Part shown: positions 10,256-19,245 of the stretch, piece by piece
Numbering within the stretch: the stretch's first letter is position 1
Layout: each line of letters starts with the position of its first letter
From: Pseudomonas paralcaligenes
GTDB taxonomy: Bacteria; Pseudomonadota; Gammaproteobacteria; Pseudomonadales; Pseudomonadaceae
Assembly (NCBI RefSeq): GCF_019655855.1
Contig: NZ_BPFX01000031.1
Coordinates: 35,626 to 99,625, forward strand
Direction: 5' to 3'
Length of the DNA stretch: 64,000 bases
Position numbers and translations under genes: made by a program
The notes under the pieces: model-generated
The model's database searches: none
The model's input: the letters and a program-made list of their open reading frames with translations, nothing else
Told to the model about the DNA's origin: nothing

Positions 10256-10927
10256 TCAGTCCCGGCCGTGCTGCTGCTCGTGGACCGACGGACGCTCTTC
10301 CACGGTCGGGTAAGTCTGGTCCGCCGCGGTGCGCTCGTAGACCGGGTTGGTGTAGTAGTGCCAGTGCAGGATGGCCGAGACCAGCAGGGTCACCACCGCC
10401 AGCACGGCCACCGCCCACACCGCCCCGGCGTAGACGATGCCCTGCTGCTGGCGGATGCGCATGAAGGTGGGCAGGCCGACGAACAGCAGGAAGGTCGAAT
10501 AGGCGCAGGCCAGGCCCAGGGCGATCACCGCCAGCCAGCGGCTCGGGTAGACCGCCGCCAGGCCGGCGAGGAAGAACGGCGTGGCAGTGTAGGCGGCGAA
10601 GCCGATGCACTGGTTGAGCGTCGGCCGGGTGTCGAAGGTGCGCGACATCCAGCGCACGAAGCCGCCCATGATCAGGGTGCCGAACAGTGCGGTGAAGTAG
10701 ACGCTGACGGACAGCAGCAGGGCGCTGCGCTCGTCCAGCCGCACCCGCTCGTCGCCGGCCAGGCTCCAGCCCATTTCGGTGGTGCCGATGAACAGGCTGA
10801 CGGCGGGGATCAGGGCGAGCAGCAGCAGGTGGCCGAGGTAGTGGCTGCTGTGTCGTTCCTCTTCCTGGCGGATCTCGCGCCAGGCGGCGTCCGGGTGGGT
10901 GAACAGGGTGACGAAATGCGGAGTCAT
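10256..10927 (-). CDS. Yip1 family membrane protein
   Basis: A 223-residue protein with a short N-terminal segment (HFVTLFTHPDAAWREIRQEE) and about five membrane helices between residues 30 and 190, ending in a charged tail. The TRPTLNQCIGFAAYTATP block is diagnostic of the family. It is a paralogue of the gene at 11191, sharing the FTHPDxxWxEIR start and the AAYTATPxFxxGxAAxYPS core. Bacterial Yip1 proteins have no established function. Confidence 0.82.
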   Translation of the reverse strand: MTPHFVTLFTHPDAAWREIRQEEERHSSHYLGHLLLLALIPAVSLFIGTTEMGWSLAGDERVRLDERSALLLSVSVYFTALFGTLIMGGFVRWMSRTFDTRPTLNQCIGFAAYTATPFFLAGLAAVYPSRWLAVIALGLACAYSTFLLFVGLPTFMRIRQQQGIVYAGAVWAVAVLAVVTLLVSAILHWHYYTNPVYERTAADQTYPTVEERPSVHEQQHGRD

Positions 10928-11011
10928 GGTCGGTGCTCCCTTCTGGGCTACTCAATGCCTTAGAGCCTCGCCATGGCCGTTGGGGTTCAACTTTCCTGCG
11001 CGCATGAAAAA

Positions 11012-11145
11012 GGCTATGTCCCCGTGAGTTGTTGCACGCCTTGTGGGAGCGGATTTATCCGCGAATTTCGCGGCCAATCGGAATGCCGCCCAGACACTCC
11101 CACAAGAGTAGAATTGCGCCGCCAACACGTAACGGGTACATGGCC
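11012..11145. repeat. 134-bp MITE-like element, copy 1
   Basis: The ends form an imperfect terminal inverted repeat: GGCTATGTCCCCGT at the left, and GGCCATGTACCCGT when read inward from the right. The core is a GTGGGAGCGG palindrome. A 134-bp copy in opposite orientation lies at 25179-25312. It sits between the two Yip1 paralogues. No transposase is nearby. Confidence 0.7.
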
Positions 11146-11148
11146 ATG

Positions 11149-11171
11149 AAAAAGGCCGCCCGTGGGCGGCC
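11149..11171 (-). terminator. Rho-independent terminator of Yip1 gene 2
   Basis: A 7-bp stem (GGCCGCC with GGCGGCC) and CGTG loop is followed on the minus strand by five T. It starts 20 nt past the stop of the Yip1 gene at 11191. Confidence 0.8.
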
Positions 11172-11190
11172 TCGTTCGAACGGTCGTCGA

Positions 11191-11790
11191 TTAGTTGATG
11201 TAGACGGGGCCCACGCCGAAGCCCCAGAGGATGACCGAGCAGGCGATCATCGCCACCAGCACCACCAGGCCCACCGCCAGGACGGAGCTGGAGAACATGA
11301 AGCCCTCGTCCTGGGGGATGCCCATGAAGGTCGGGATGCCGGAGTAGAGCAGGTAGACCGTGTAGCAGACCGCTATCGTGCCGATCAGCATGCCCAGCCA
11401 CAGGCTCGGGTACAGCGCGGCGACGCCGCCGATGAACAGCGGAGTGGCGGTGTAGGCGGCGAACACGACGCACTGGGTGAACGTGGGAGTGGCGTCGTAG
11501 GTGCGTGCCATCCAGTGGATGAAGGCGCCCATCACGGCGACGCCGACGAGCATGGCGAGGTAGGACATCACGGTCATCTGCAGGGCGCTGGTGGCCGTCA
11601 GCTTGACCGCCTCGCCGCTGCCGATGCGCCAGCCGACCTCCGTGGTACCGAAATAGGCGCAGAGCGCGGGTATGGCAGCGAGAATCAGAACATGGGTCAG
11701 GTACATGTGGCTGATGCTTTCTTCCTCGCCACGGATTTCCTGCCACTCCTGGTCGGGATGGGTGAAGAGCCCCCAAACATGGTGGATCAT
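11191..11790 (-). CDS. Yip1 family membrane protein (paralogue)
   Basis: A 199-residue protein with about five membrane helices. The ATG at 11790 (MIHHVWGLF) is preceded by GGAGGT at 7 nt, so it is preferred over an upstream ATG in the same frame. It resembles the protein at 10256 along its length (FTHPDQEWQEIRGEEES, QCVVFAAYTATPLFIGG), indicating local duplication. A mobile-looking repeat and a terminator now separate the pair, so they are probably transcribed separately. Confidence 0.82.
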   Translation of the reverse strand: MIHHVWGLFTHPDQEWQEIRGEEESISHMYLTHVLILAAIPALCAYFGTTEVGWRIGSGEAVKLTATSALQMTVMSYLAMLVGVAVMGAFIHWMARTYDATPTFTQCVVFAAYTATPLFIGGVAALYPSLWLGMLIGTIAVCYTVYLLYSGIPTFMGIPQDEGFMFSSSVLAVGLVVLVAMIACSVILWGFGVGPVYIN

Positions 11791-11956
11791 GCAGACACCT
11801 CCTCTTTTTATTGTCGATCGCACTGGGCGTAGGGCCCGGTGCGCATGGCCAGCGGCACCGGGTGCAGGCCGATTCGGCTGCGACCGTATGCCGCAGTATA
11901 GGGGAAGGCTGGAGGCCGCATGAACCGTGGCTTTAGAGCGAATCGCTCTCTCGGGT

Positions 11957-12550
11957 TCAGCCGTAATAGCGTTGCAGTATTTCCATCGCCAGGTTGATCG
12001 ACTGAAGGCGTCCGGTGCTGCCGCCCCGGTCGGGGTGGTGCAGGCTCACCAGCTGGCGGTAGCGCTGCTTGATCACGGCGAGATCGAGCGGCTGGTCGAC
12101 GTCCAGCTCGAACAGCTCCAGCGCCGCACGCTTCTCGTCGCCGCCCTGCATGCGCGTCCAGAAGCTGGACAGCAGCTTCTCCACGTCGCGCTCGGTGGTG
12201 TCGCGCAGGTGCTGCATATCGAGGTAGTAGTCGCGCAGCGGGTCGTGCCGGGCCAGCTCCGCGCTGCCCGGCTGCCAGGGCTGCAGCTGCACGCACAGCG
12301 GGCCGATCTCCAGGTGCGCCTCCTGGCGGCCCCAGAGGCGCTCGCGCAGCAGGTACAGGGCGTTGAACAGCAAGAAGTGGATGCGGAACAGCACCAGCTT
12401 GTCGGCCAGGCCGAGGTTGGGGATGTGGGTGGAATGGCGGGCCTTGAGCTGCTGGATCAGCTGGAACTCGCTGACGCCGGCGGGCGCGTCGCGCAGCAGT
12501 TCGTGCAACTGGTCGGGCAGGTCGAGGGCGGGATCGAGGTCGTTGTTCAT
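11957..12550 (-). CDS. DnaJ-related protein with C-terminal J domain
   Basis: A 197-residue protein. Residues 1-130 match the DnaJ-related N-terminal domain and residues 140-197 form a short J domain with the HPD motif (HHPDRGG). The J domain would stimulate a DnaK ATPase, but the co-chaperone target is unknown. It is divergent from ttcA, with 87 bp between the starts. The stop lies within a region free of repeats. Confidence 0.85.
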   Translation of the reverse strand: MNNDLDPALDLPDQLHELLRDAPAGVSEFQLIQQLKARHSTHIPNLGLADKLVLFRIHFLLFNALYLLRERLWGRQEAHLEIGPLCVQLQPWQPGSAELARHDPLRDYYLDMQHLRDTTERDVEKLLSSFWTRMQGGDEKRAALELFELDVDQPLDLAVIKQRYRQLVSLHHPDRGGSTGRLQSINLAMEILQRYYG

Positions 12551-12637
12551 CGGCCGAGCCTAACACGGGCTGCCGTCGGCGGCCTTTGTGCGTAAAATGG
12601 CCAGCTTTTCGCCTTCGTCCCCGGATTCGCCAGCACC

Positions 12638-13465
12638 ATGCCCAGCACCCTCTCGGTCAACCAGAACAAACTGCAGAAGCGCCTGCGCCGCCAGGTCGGC
12701 GAGGCCATCGCCGACTTCAACATGATCGAGGACGGCGACAAGGTGATGGTCTGCCTGTCCGGTGGCAAGGACAGCTACACCCTGCTCGACATCCTGCTGT
12801 ACCTGCAGAAGGTGGCGCCGATCCGGTTCGAGATCGTCGCGGTGAACATGGATCAGAAGCAGCCCGGCTTTCCCGAGCACGTGCTGCCGGCCTACCTGAA
12901 ATCCATAGGCGTGCAGTACCACATCATCGAGAAGGACACCTACTCGGTGGTGAAGGAGAAGATCCCGGAAGGCAAGACCACCTGCTCGCTGTGCTCGCGC
13001 CTGCGCCGCGGCACCCTGTACACCTACGCCGACGAGATCGGCGCGACCAAGATGGCTCTCGGTCACCACCGCGACGACATCCTCGAGACCTTCTTCCTCA
13101 ACATGTTCTACGGCGGCACGCTCAAGGCCATGCCGCCCAAGCTGCTGTCCGACGACGGCCGCAACGTGGTGATCCGCCCGCTGGCCTACTGCAACGAGAG
13201 GGACATCGAGGCCTACTCGGTGCTCAAGGAGTTCCCGATCATCCCGTGCAATCTGTGCGGCTCCCAGGAGAACCTGCAGCGCCAGGTGGTCAAGGAAATG
13301 CTCAACGAGTGGGAACGCAAGAGCCCGGGCCGCACCGAGATCATGTTCCGCGCCCTGCAGAACGTGGTGCCCTCGCAGCTGGCCGACCGCAACCTGTTCG
13401 ACTTCCAGAGCCTGAAGATCGACGACAGCGCCACGCCGCGCTTCCTCGATGTGATGAATCTCTGA
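12638..13465 (+). CDS. ttcA: tRNA 2-thiocytidine(32) synthetase TtcA
   Basis: A 275-residue PP-loop ATPase that thiolates cytidine 32 of certain tRNAs using a 4Fe-4S cluster. The PP-loop SGGKDS is at residues 41-46. Two CxxC motifs, CSLC (116-119) and CNLC (204-207), provide cluster ligands. Length and the [19 protein letters not shown] block are typical of the family. It is a single gene, followed by two different palindromic repeats. Confidence 0.95.
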   Translation: MPSTLSVNQNKLQKRLRRQVGEAIADFNMIEDGDKVMVCLSGGKDSYTLLDILLYLQKVAPIRFEIVAVNMDQKQPGFPEHVLPAYLKSIGVQYHIIEKDTYSVVKEKIPEGKTTCSLCSRLRRGTLYTYADEIGATKMALGHHRDDILETFFLNMFYGGTLKAMPPKLLSDDGRNVVIRPLAYCNERDIEAYSVLKEFPIIPCNLCGSQENLQRQVVKEMLNEWERKSPGRTEIMFRALQNVVPSQLADRNLFDFQSLKIDDSATPRFLDVMNL

Positions 13466-13473
13466 TCCCCCCC

Positions 13474-13526
13474 GGTGCGCACGGCGCACCGTACATACGC
13501 ATCCGTAGGGTGCGCCATGCGCACCG
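13474..13526. repeat. GTAGGGTGCGCC palindrome (family B)
   Basis: GGTGCGCACGGCGCACC is followed by GTAGGGTGCGCCATGCGCACC. Family-B pieces also occur at 20973 (overlapping the cobJ stop) and at 41518-41545. Here it lies 8 bp past the ttcA stop. Confidence 0.7.
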
Positions 13527-13541
13527 TCCCGGAAGATCCAA

Positions 13542-13595
13542 CGTAGGGCGGGTGAAACCCGCGTGACGGCTGGCGCGGGTTGCACCCGCCCTACG
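13542..13595. repeat. GTAGGGCGGGT palindrome (family A)
   Basis: Arms CGTAGGGCGGGTGAAACCCGCG and the complementary CGCGGGTTGCACCCGCCCTACG flank a short loop. Read on the minus strand, its terminal GTAGGG supplies the TAG stop codon of the ferredoxin-like gene at 13591. Confidence 0.85.
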
Positions 13596-14304
13596 CGCGC
13601 ATGATCAATTCCGGTACCGCGCGCTCCTCGACGAAGCGCTCGCGCACCAGGTGCCTCACTTCGTCCGCATCGCGTACCCGGTACCACTCGCCCGGCGGGT
13701 AGACGCTCAGGGTCGGCCCCTGGTCGCAGGGGAACTGGCACTGGGTGCGGGTGATGTGCACGCCGTCTTCGGTTTCCAGCCGGCCCGCCGCCTTCAGCTC
13801 CTCGCGCAGCAGTTTCCACAGCGGCAGCGCGCCGCGACGGGTGCAGCGCGGGCCGCTGCACAGCAGCACGCGATAGCGGTGCGGCGGGATGCACGACCAG
13901 CTGTGGCGCTCCGGCAGTTGCGGCACCTCCACGCAGCCCAGGTGCCGCTCCGGCTGCCCGATCAGCTCGGCCAGCGCCGCGACGTCGTCGGCGTTGCCGG
14001 AGCAGACGAACAGACAATCGGCCCGTTCGCCCGCCAATGCCTGCAGCTCGCCGCGCAGCCAGTCCAGGTGCGGGCTGCCGCCGAGCGGGTCGAGGTCGAC
14101 CAGCAGCAGCGGCAGCTCGCCGGTCTCCAGGCACTGCCTGATTCGAGCCCACAGCGGCGCGTAGCCGGCGTCGGTATCGAACAGATGGTCCAGCACGGCG
14201 GCGCCGAAGCGCTCTGCCAACTGACGGCGGATCAGTTCGGCGAAGCTGCCGCTATCGAGGTCGGGTCCGGCGAACAGCACGCGGGCGTAGTTTTCGGTCT
14301 TCAT
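13591..14304 (-). CDS. Ferredoxin-domain protein of the cob locus
   Basis: A 237-residue protein encoded downstream of cobK. The N-terminal 110 residues resemble the small-precursor-binding fold of cobalt chelatase-type proteins (ARVLFAGPDLDSG start). Residues 140-200 carry a thioredoxin-like 2Fe-2S ferredoxin pattern (LLCSGPRCTRRG and TQCQFPCDQGPTLSVYP). A protein like this sits beside cobK in P. aeruginosa, and its exact role is undefined. The ATG overlaps the cobK stop as ATGA, so the genes are translationally coupled. The stop codon lies in a repeat. Confidence 0.8.
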   Translation of the reverse strand: MKTENYARVLFAGPDLDSGSFAELIRRQLAERFGAAVLDHLFDTDAGYAPLWARIRQCLETGELPLLLVDLDPLGGSPHLDWLRGELQALAGERADCLFVCSGNADDVAALAELIGQPERHLGCVEVPQLPERHSWSCIPPHRYRVLLCSGPRCTRRGALPLWKLLREELKAAGRLETEDGVHITRTQCQFPCDQGPTLSVYPPGEWYRVRDADEVRHLVRERFVEERAVPELIMRA

Positions 14305-15035
14305 GGCATTTCTCGGAGCAGGGGGCGCAGCGCCTGCCACAGGTCTTCGGGATCGGCGAAGCTGCGCTCCACCTCGGGCAGTTCGGGGCGCGCCAGCAGC
14401 AGCACCGGCAGGCCGCGTTCGCGGGCCACCTGCAGCTTGGCCTCGGTGGCCGCGCCGCCGCTGTTCTTGCTCACCAGCACATCGAAGCCCTCGGCAGCGA
14501 ACAGCGCGCTCTCGTCGTCCAGCGCGAAGGGGCCGCGGGCGGCGATGCAGCGGGCGCGCGGGTGCTCGGGCTGGGCATCGAGCAGGCGCAGGGTCCAGAA
14601 CTGCCCGGCGGGTATTTCGTCGAGGTGGGCCAGCGGCTCGCGGCCCAGGGTGAAGAAGGGTTTGCGGAAGGGTGCCAGGGCTCGGCCCAGCGCGGCCCAG
14701 TCGGCCACCTCGCGCCAGTCGTCGCCGGGACCGGGTCGCCAGCCCGGGCGGCGCAGGGCCCAGCAGGGTACCCCGGCCAGGCGCGCGGCAGTGGCGGCGT
14801 TGGCGCTGATCCGCGCGGCGTAGGGATGGGTGACGTCCAGCAGCAGGTCGAAACCCTCGGTACGGATGAAGCCGGCCAGCCCCTCGGCGCCTCCGAAGCC
14901 GCCGACCCGCACCCGGCAGACCAGGTCTTCCGGCACCTTGCCCAGCCCGGCCAGGCTGTACAGGTGCTCCGGGCCCAGGCGACGGGCCAGGCGCAGGGCG
15001 TCGCCGACGCCGCCGAGCAGCAGCACGCGGGTCAC
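14301..15035 (-). CDS. cobK: Precorrin-6A reductase CobK
   Basis: A 244-residue enzyme that reduces precorrin-6A to dihydro-precorrin-6 with NADPH in aerobic cobalamin synthesis. Diagnostic features are the N-terminal [14 protein letters not shown], the [17 protein letters not shown] motif at about residues 71-87, and a late [15 protein letters not shown] segment. It starts with GTG; the GTGA overlaps the stop of cobL by 4 bp, so translation is coupled. Open frame continues far upstream but overlaps cobL and is not used. Confidence 0.9.
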   Translation of the reverse strand: MTRVLLLGGVGDALRLARRLGPEHLYSLAGLGKVPEDLVCRVRVGGFGGAEGLAGFIRTEGFDLLLDVTHPYAARISANAATAARLAGVPCWALRRPGWRPGPGDDWREVADWAALGRALAPFRKPFFTLGREPLAHLDEIPAGQFWTLRLLDAQPEHPRARCIAARGPFALDDESALFAAEGFDVLVSKNSGGAATEAKLQVARERGLPVLLLARPELPEVERSFADPEDLWQALRPLLREMP

Positions 15036-16234
15036 GGCTTGTGCGCTTCCAGCAGGGTGATCGGCAGGGCGCTGCGCCAGGTGTCGAAGCCGCCCAGGGG
15101 CTGGGCCTGGGCCACGCTCAGGCGGATCAGTTCGCCACCGTGCCGTTCGCGGAAGGCCACCAGCGCGGCCTCGCTTTGCAGGGTCACGGCATTGGCGACC
15201 AGCCGGCCGCCTGGCTGGAGCGCCTGCCAGCATTGCTCCAGCACGCCGGGCACGGTCACGCCACCGCCGATGAAGATGGCGTCGGGCCGCTCCAGCCCTT
15301 CCAGCGCCTCCGGTGCATGGCCGGCCAGCAATTGCAGCTGCGGTACGCCGAGCGCGTCGCGGTTGTGCGCGATCAGCCCCTGGCGGCCTTCGTCCGCCTC
15401 GATGGCGATGGCCCGGCAGCTCGGATGGCTGCGCAGCCACTCGATGCCGATCGAGCCGCAGCCGGCGCCCACGTCCCACAGCAGCTCGCCGGGGCACGGC
15501 GCCAGGCGTGCCAGGGTGACGGCGCGCACGTCGCGCTTGGTCAGCTGGCCGTCGTGGCGGTAGGCCTCGTCGGGCAGGCCGACGGTCAGCGGCAGTGGCC
15601 GGGTCCCGGCATCGGCGCGGCACTCGACGGCGAGCAGGTTGAGCGCGGCGGCTTGCTCCAGGCTCCAGCCCTCGGCCAGGCCGTCGACGCGCCGCTCCAG
15701 CGGGCCGCCCAGGTGTTCCAGCACGCTCAGGCGGCTGGCGCCGAAGCCGTGTTCGCGCAGCAGGGCGGCGATGGCGGCGGGGCTGGCGCCGTCGTTGCAC
15801 AGGATCAGCAGGCGCCGGCCGGGGTGCAGGTGCGTGGCGATGGCGGCCAGCGGCCGCGCCACCACCGACAGCAGGGTCGTGTCCTGCAGCGGCCAGCCCA
15901 GCCGGGCGGCGGCCAGGGAGCAGGAGGAGGGCGCCGGCAGCACCCGCATCTCGCTCTCGTCCAACTGCCGCGCCAGGCTGGCGCCGACGCCGAACAGCAT
16001 GGGGTCGCCACTGGCCAGCACGCAGGTCGGTGTGCCGCGCCGCTGCAGCACCGGCGCCAGGCCGAAGGGGCTCGGCCAGGCCTCGCGCGGGGCGCGGATG
16101 CACGGGGGCAGCAGCTCCAGCTGGCGTGGGGCGCCGACGATGCGCTCGGCGGCCAGCAGGGCGCGGCGCGCCGCCTTGCCCAGGCCGGCGTAGCCGTCCT
16201 CGCCTATGCCCACCACTGTCAGCCAGGCCGTCAT
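15032..16234 (-). CDS. cobL: Precorrin-6Y C5,15-methyltransferase (decarboxylating)
   Basis: A 400-residue fusion of a CbiE domain (about residues 1-200, starting [17 protein letters not shown]) and a CbiT domain (about 210-400, with the SAM motif [17 protein letters not shown]). It methylates C-5 and C-15 and decarboxylates the acetate at ring C. GAGGAG lies 7 nt before the ATG. It is the first gene of the minus-strand cob arm, divergent from cobG, and has its own upstream region rather than the riboswitch. Confidence 0.92.
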   Translation of the reverse strand: MTAWLTVVGIGEDGYAGLGKAARRALLAAERIVGAPRQLELLPPCIRAPREAWPSPFGLAPVLQRRGTPTCVLASGDPMLFGVGASLARQLDESEMRVLPAPSSCSLAAARLGWPLQDTTLLSVVARPLAAIATHLHPGRRLLILCNDGASPAAIAALLREHGFGASRLSVLEHLGGPLERRVDGLAEGWSLEQAAALNLLAVECRADAGTRPLPLTVGLPDEAYRHDGQLTKRDVRAVTLARLAPCPGELLWDVGAGCGSIGIEWLRSHPSCRAIAIEADEGRQGLIAHNRDALGVPQLQLLAGHAPEALEGLERPDAIFIGGGVTVPGVLEQCWQALQPGGRLVANAVTLQSEAALVAFRERHGGELIRLSVAQAQPLGGFDTWRSALPITLLEAHKP

Positions 16235-16272
16235 GCGTGTCTCCTCGATGCCTTGCGGGGCGACGCGCGGGC

Positions 16273-16303
16273 TTGGCCCGGCGCCGCGAAAAGCGGGCAT
16301 AAT
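16273..16303 (+). promoter_or_regulatory. Possible promoter of cobGHIJ
   Basis: TTGGCC (16273-16278) and CATAAT (16298-16303) are 19 bp apart and precede the first paired base of the riboswitch by 7 bp. The spacing is long, so the minus-35 is tentative. Confidence 0.45.
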
Positions 16304-16310
16304 AGCGCCT

Positions 16311-16478
16311 TCGTCGGTGCCCGGCCCCTCGGGGGGGACGTGGGCCTAAGAGGGAACACGGTCGAGCCGTGGCTGCCCCCGCAACTGTAAGCAGCGAGTC
16401 GCTCCACACCTGTGCCACTGAGCAATCGGGAAGGCCGTGGGGCGACGAGGACCTGCCAGCCAGGAGACCTGCCGACGA
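16311..16478 (+). promoter_or_regulatory. Cobalamin riboswitch
   Basis: The aptamer is closed by TCGTCGG (16311-16317) pairing with CCGACGA (16472-16478). Inside are GGGAACACGGT, the conserved GCCGTGGCTGCCCCCGCAAC block and the B12 box AGCCAGGAGACCTGCC (16458-16473). Adenosylcobalamin binding should lower expression of cobGHIJ. Downstream, AAGGAACC pairs with GGTTCC (16523-16538) and might form part of the expression platform. Confidence 0.93.
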
Positions 16479-16577
16479 CGCTGTCGCGAGTGCCAACATC
16501 GGGCGGGGTGTACCGATGCCAAGGAACCTTCCGGTTCCGCTGGTTCGGTCGCCGCGTCGTTCGTAGCCGGTGACCGC

Positions 16578-17879
16578 TTGCAGCCCGAATCTCCCCCAGC
16601 CGCCGTCGTGCCAAGGCCCTCCGCCTGTCCGGGCCTGTGGCGCATCGTGCCCTCGCGCGACGGCGGCATCTGCCGGGTCAAGCTGCCCGGCGGGCGGCTG
16701 AGCGGCGAGCAGGCGCGCGCCGTGGCCGAGGCCGCGCGGCGTTGCGCTGGCGGCGTGCTGGAGCTGACCAACCGCAGCAACCTGCAGATTCGCGGCGTGC
16801 GCGAGGCCTGCCACGAACAGCTGGTGCGGCGCCTGCTCGACGCCGGTCTCGGCCCGCGCCACGCGGCGGCCGACGACGTGCGCAACCTGCTGATCAGCCC
16901 CGCCGCCGGCCGCGACCCGGCCGCCCACCTGGACACCCGGCCCCTGGCCGAACGACTGCTGGCGCTGCTGCAGGACACCCCCGCCTTCCACGGCCTGTCC
17001 GCCAAGTTCGCCCTGCAGCTGGACGGCGGCGAGACCCTGGCCATGCTCGACCACCCCCACGACCTCTGGCTCGGCGCCTTGCCCGGTGGGACGCGGATGG
17101 CCTTCGGCCTGGCGGGGTGCCCGCGCCGTGGCGCGCTGGGTGTGGTCGAGCTGGAGCGGGTGCCGGCGCTGGTCGAGGCGCTGCTGCGCCTGTTCCTCGA
17201 ACTGGCCGGCGAGCGCACGCGCATGCGCCAGCTGCTGGCGGACATGCCGGTGGCAGACTTCCTCGCCCGCCTGCCGTTCGCCCTGCAAGACCCGCCACCG
17301 ACCTTCGCCCCCGTCACGCTGGACGGTGCGCCACTGGGTATCCACGCCCAGGCCCAGCCGGGCCGCGCGATGCTGCTGGCCGGCGCGCCGCTGGGGCGCC
17401 TGCACGCCGACCAGTTGCAGGCACTGGCCGACCTGGCAGGGACCGAAGGCAGCGACGAGCTGCGCCTGACGCCCTGGCAGGGCGTGCTGCTGCCGGATGT
17501 GGCGGTCGAGCGCCAGGCCGCCGTGGCCCGGGCCATGGCCGATATCGGCCTGGTGCTGGACGCCCGCGCGCCGCTGGCCCGACTGCTCGCCTGCAGCGGC
17601 ACCGCCGGCTGCGCCAGGGCCGAGGCGGATACCAAGGCCGACGCCCTGCGCCTGGCCACGCATCTGGGACCGGACGGCCCGGCCCAGGTGCACCTGTGCG
17701 GCTGCCCGCGCAGCTGCGCCGCCGCCCATGTCGCGCCCTATACCCTGCTGGCCCGCTCCGGCGGGCGCTATGACCTCTATCGACGCGAGCGGGACCAGGC
17801 CGGATTCGGCCGCCTGCTGGCGTCGTCCCTCGACATCGACCAGGCCGGCGAACGCCTGGCCACAGGAACACCCGAATGA
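16578..17879 (+). CDS. cobG: Precorrin-3B synthase CobG
   Basis: A nitrite/sulfite-reductase-fold oxygenase of about 433 residues that converts precorrin-3A to precorrin-3B, marking the aerobic pathway. The family start is near ACPGLWRIVPSRDGGICRVKLPGG. NRSNLQIRG follows, and cysteines for the Fe-S cluster are in ACSGTAGCARAE and CGCPRSC. The start is uncertain: TTG at 16578 with GGTGA 4 nt upstream is chosen, but GTG at 16608 is possible. It overlaps cobH by 4 bp and is controlled by the B12 riboswitch. Confidence 0.85.
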   Translation: MQPESPPAAVVPRPSACPGLWRIVPSRDGGICRVKLPGGRLSGEQARAVAEAARRCAGGVLELTNRSNLQIRGVREACHEQLVRRLLDAGLGPRHAAADDVRNLLISPAAGRDPAAHLDTRPLAERLLALLQDTPAFHGLSAKFALQLDGGETLAMLDHPHDLWLGALPGGTRMAFGLAGCPRRGALGVVELERVPALVEALLRLFLELAGERTRMRQLLADMPVADFLARLPFALQDPPPTFAPVTLDGAPLGIHAQAQPGRAMLLAGAPLGRLHADQLQALADLAGTEGSDELRLTPWQGVLLPDVAVERQAAVARAMADIGLVLDARAPLARLLACSGTAGCARAEADTKADALRLATHLGPDGPAQVHLCGCPRSCAAAHVAPYTLLARSGGRYDLYRRERDQAGFGRLLASSLDIDQAGERLATGTPE

Positions 17880-18502
17880 TCGATTACATCCGCGACGGTC
17901 AGGAGATCTATCGCCAGTCTTTCGCCACCATCCGCGCCGAGGCCGACCTGAGCGCCATCCCAGCCGACCTGGAAAAGCTCGCCGTGCGCCTGATCCACGC
18001 CTGCGGCATGGTCGACGTGGTGCAGGACCTGCGCTTCTCGCCCGGTGCCGGTACGGCTGGCCGCACGGCCCTGGCCGCCGGTGCGCCGATCCTCTGCGAC
18101 GCGCGCATGGTGGCCGAGGGCATCACCCGCGCGCGCCTGCCGGCCGACAACCCGGTCATCTGCACCCTCAATGAAGCGGATGTGCCGCAACGGGCCCGCG
18201 AGCTGGGCAACACCCGCTCGGCGGCGGCCCTGGAGCACTGGCGCGAGCATCTGCAGGGCAGCGTGGTGGTGATCGGCAACGCGCCGACCGCGCTGTTCTA
18301 CCTGCTGGAAATGCTCGACGCCGGCGCGCCGAAACCCGCGCTGATCCTCGGCATGCCGGTGGGCTTCATCGGCGCCGCCGAATCCAAGGACATGCTCGCC
18401 GCCGACAGCCGCGGCGTGCCCTACGTGATCGTGCGTGGCCGCCGTGGCGGCAGCGCCATGGCCGCCGCCGCGGTCAACGCCCTGGCCACGGAGGTGGAGT
18501 GA
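17876..18502 (+). CDS. cobH: Precorrin-8X methylmutase CobH
   Basis: A 208-residue enzyme that moves the C-11 methyl group to C-12, giving hydrogenobyrinate. The catalytic histidine is in RLIHACGM (residue 41), and [12 protein letters not shown] and [13 protein letters not shown] are further family motifs. ATGA overlap with cobG and overlap of the stop with the cobI start show translational coupling through the operon. Confidence 0.94.
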   Translation: MIDYIRDGQEIYRQSFATIRAEADLSAIPADLEKLAVRLIHACGMVDVVQDLRFSPGAGTAGRTALAAGAPILCDARMVAEGITRARLPADNPVICTLNEADVPQRARELGNTRSAAALEHWREHLQGSVVVIGNAPTALFYLLEMLDAGAPKPALILGMPVGFIGAAESKDMLAADSRGVPYVIVRGRRGGSAMAAAAVNALATEVE

Positions 18503-19245
18503 TGCGCAAAGGACGTCTGCTCGGCCTCGGCGTCGGCCCCGGCGACCCGGAGCTGATCACCCTCAAGGCCCTGCGTCTGCTGCAGTCGGCGCCGGTGGTG
18601 GGCTACTTCGTGGCCAAGGCCAAGGCGAGCAAGGGCCTGGGCGGCAACGCCTTCGGCATCATCGAGCGGCACCTGACCGAGGCGCAGCGGCGCCTGCCGC
18701 TGGTCTACCCGGTGACCACCGAGAAGCTCGAACCGCCGCTTTCCTACGAGGATGTGATCGCTGACTTCTACGACACCTGCGCCACGCAGATCGCCCTGGA
18801 GCTGGACGCAGGCCGCGACGTGGCGGTGATCTGCGAGGGCGACCCGTTCTTCTACGGCTCCTACATGTACCTGCACGACCGCCTGGCCGAGCGCTACGAG
18901 GTGGAGGTGGTGCCCGGCGTGTGCTCCATGCTCGGCTGCGCCTCGGTGCTGGGCACGCCGCTGGTGTACCGCAACCAGTCTCTCAGCGTGCTCTCAGGCG
19001 TGCTGCCGGAGGAGGAACTGGAGCAGCGCCTGCGCAATGCCGAGGCCGCCGTGGTGATGAAGCTCGGGCGCAACTTCGACAAGGTCCGCCGCGTGCTGCA
19101 GCGCCTCGGCCTGGCCGAGCGCGCCCACTACGTGGAGCGCGCCACCATGGACAACCAGCACATCGTGCCGCTGGATGAGGTGGACCCGCTGGCCTCGCCC
19201 TATTTCTCCATGATCCTGGTGCCGGGGGAGAAGTGGCGTGGCTGA
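18502..19245 (+). CDS. cobI: Precorrin-2 C20-methyltransferase CobI
   Basis: A 247-residue SAM-dependent tetrapyrrole methylase. It has the family motifs [16 protein letters not shown] near the N-terminus and [15 protein letters not shown] at about residues 111-125. The ATG at 18502 shares its A with the cobH stop (TGATG) and follows GAGGTGGAG; a GTG one codon upstream is also possible. The 3' end overlaps the GTG chosen as the start of cobJ. Confidence 0.94.
   Translation: MRKGRLLGLGVGPGDPELITLKALRLLQSAPVVGYFVAKAKASKGLGGNAFGIIERHLTEAQRRLPLVYPVTTEKLEPPLSYEDVIADFYDTCATQIALELDAGRDVAVICEGDPFFYGSYMYLHDRLAERYEVEVVPGVCSMLGCASVLGTPLVYRNQSLSVLSGVLPEEELEQRLRNAEAAVVMKLGRNFDKVRRVLQRLGLAERAHYVERATMDNQHIVPLDEVDPLASPYFSMILVPGEKWRG

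Noticed and set aside
14301..17729. Minus-strand frame continuing upstream of cobK for 1142 codons
   Set aside because: It crosses cobL and cobG in other frames; only the cobK segment (from GTG 15035) has homology.
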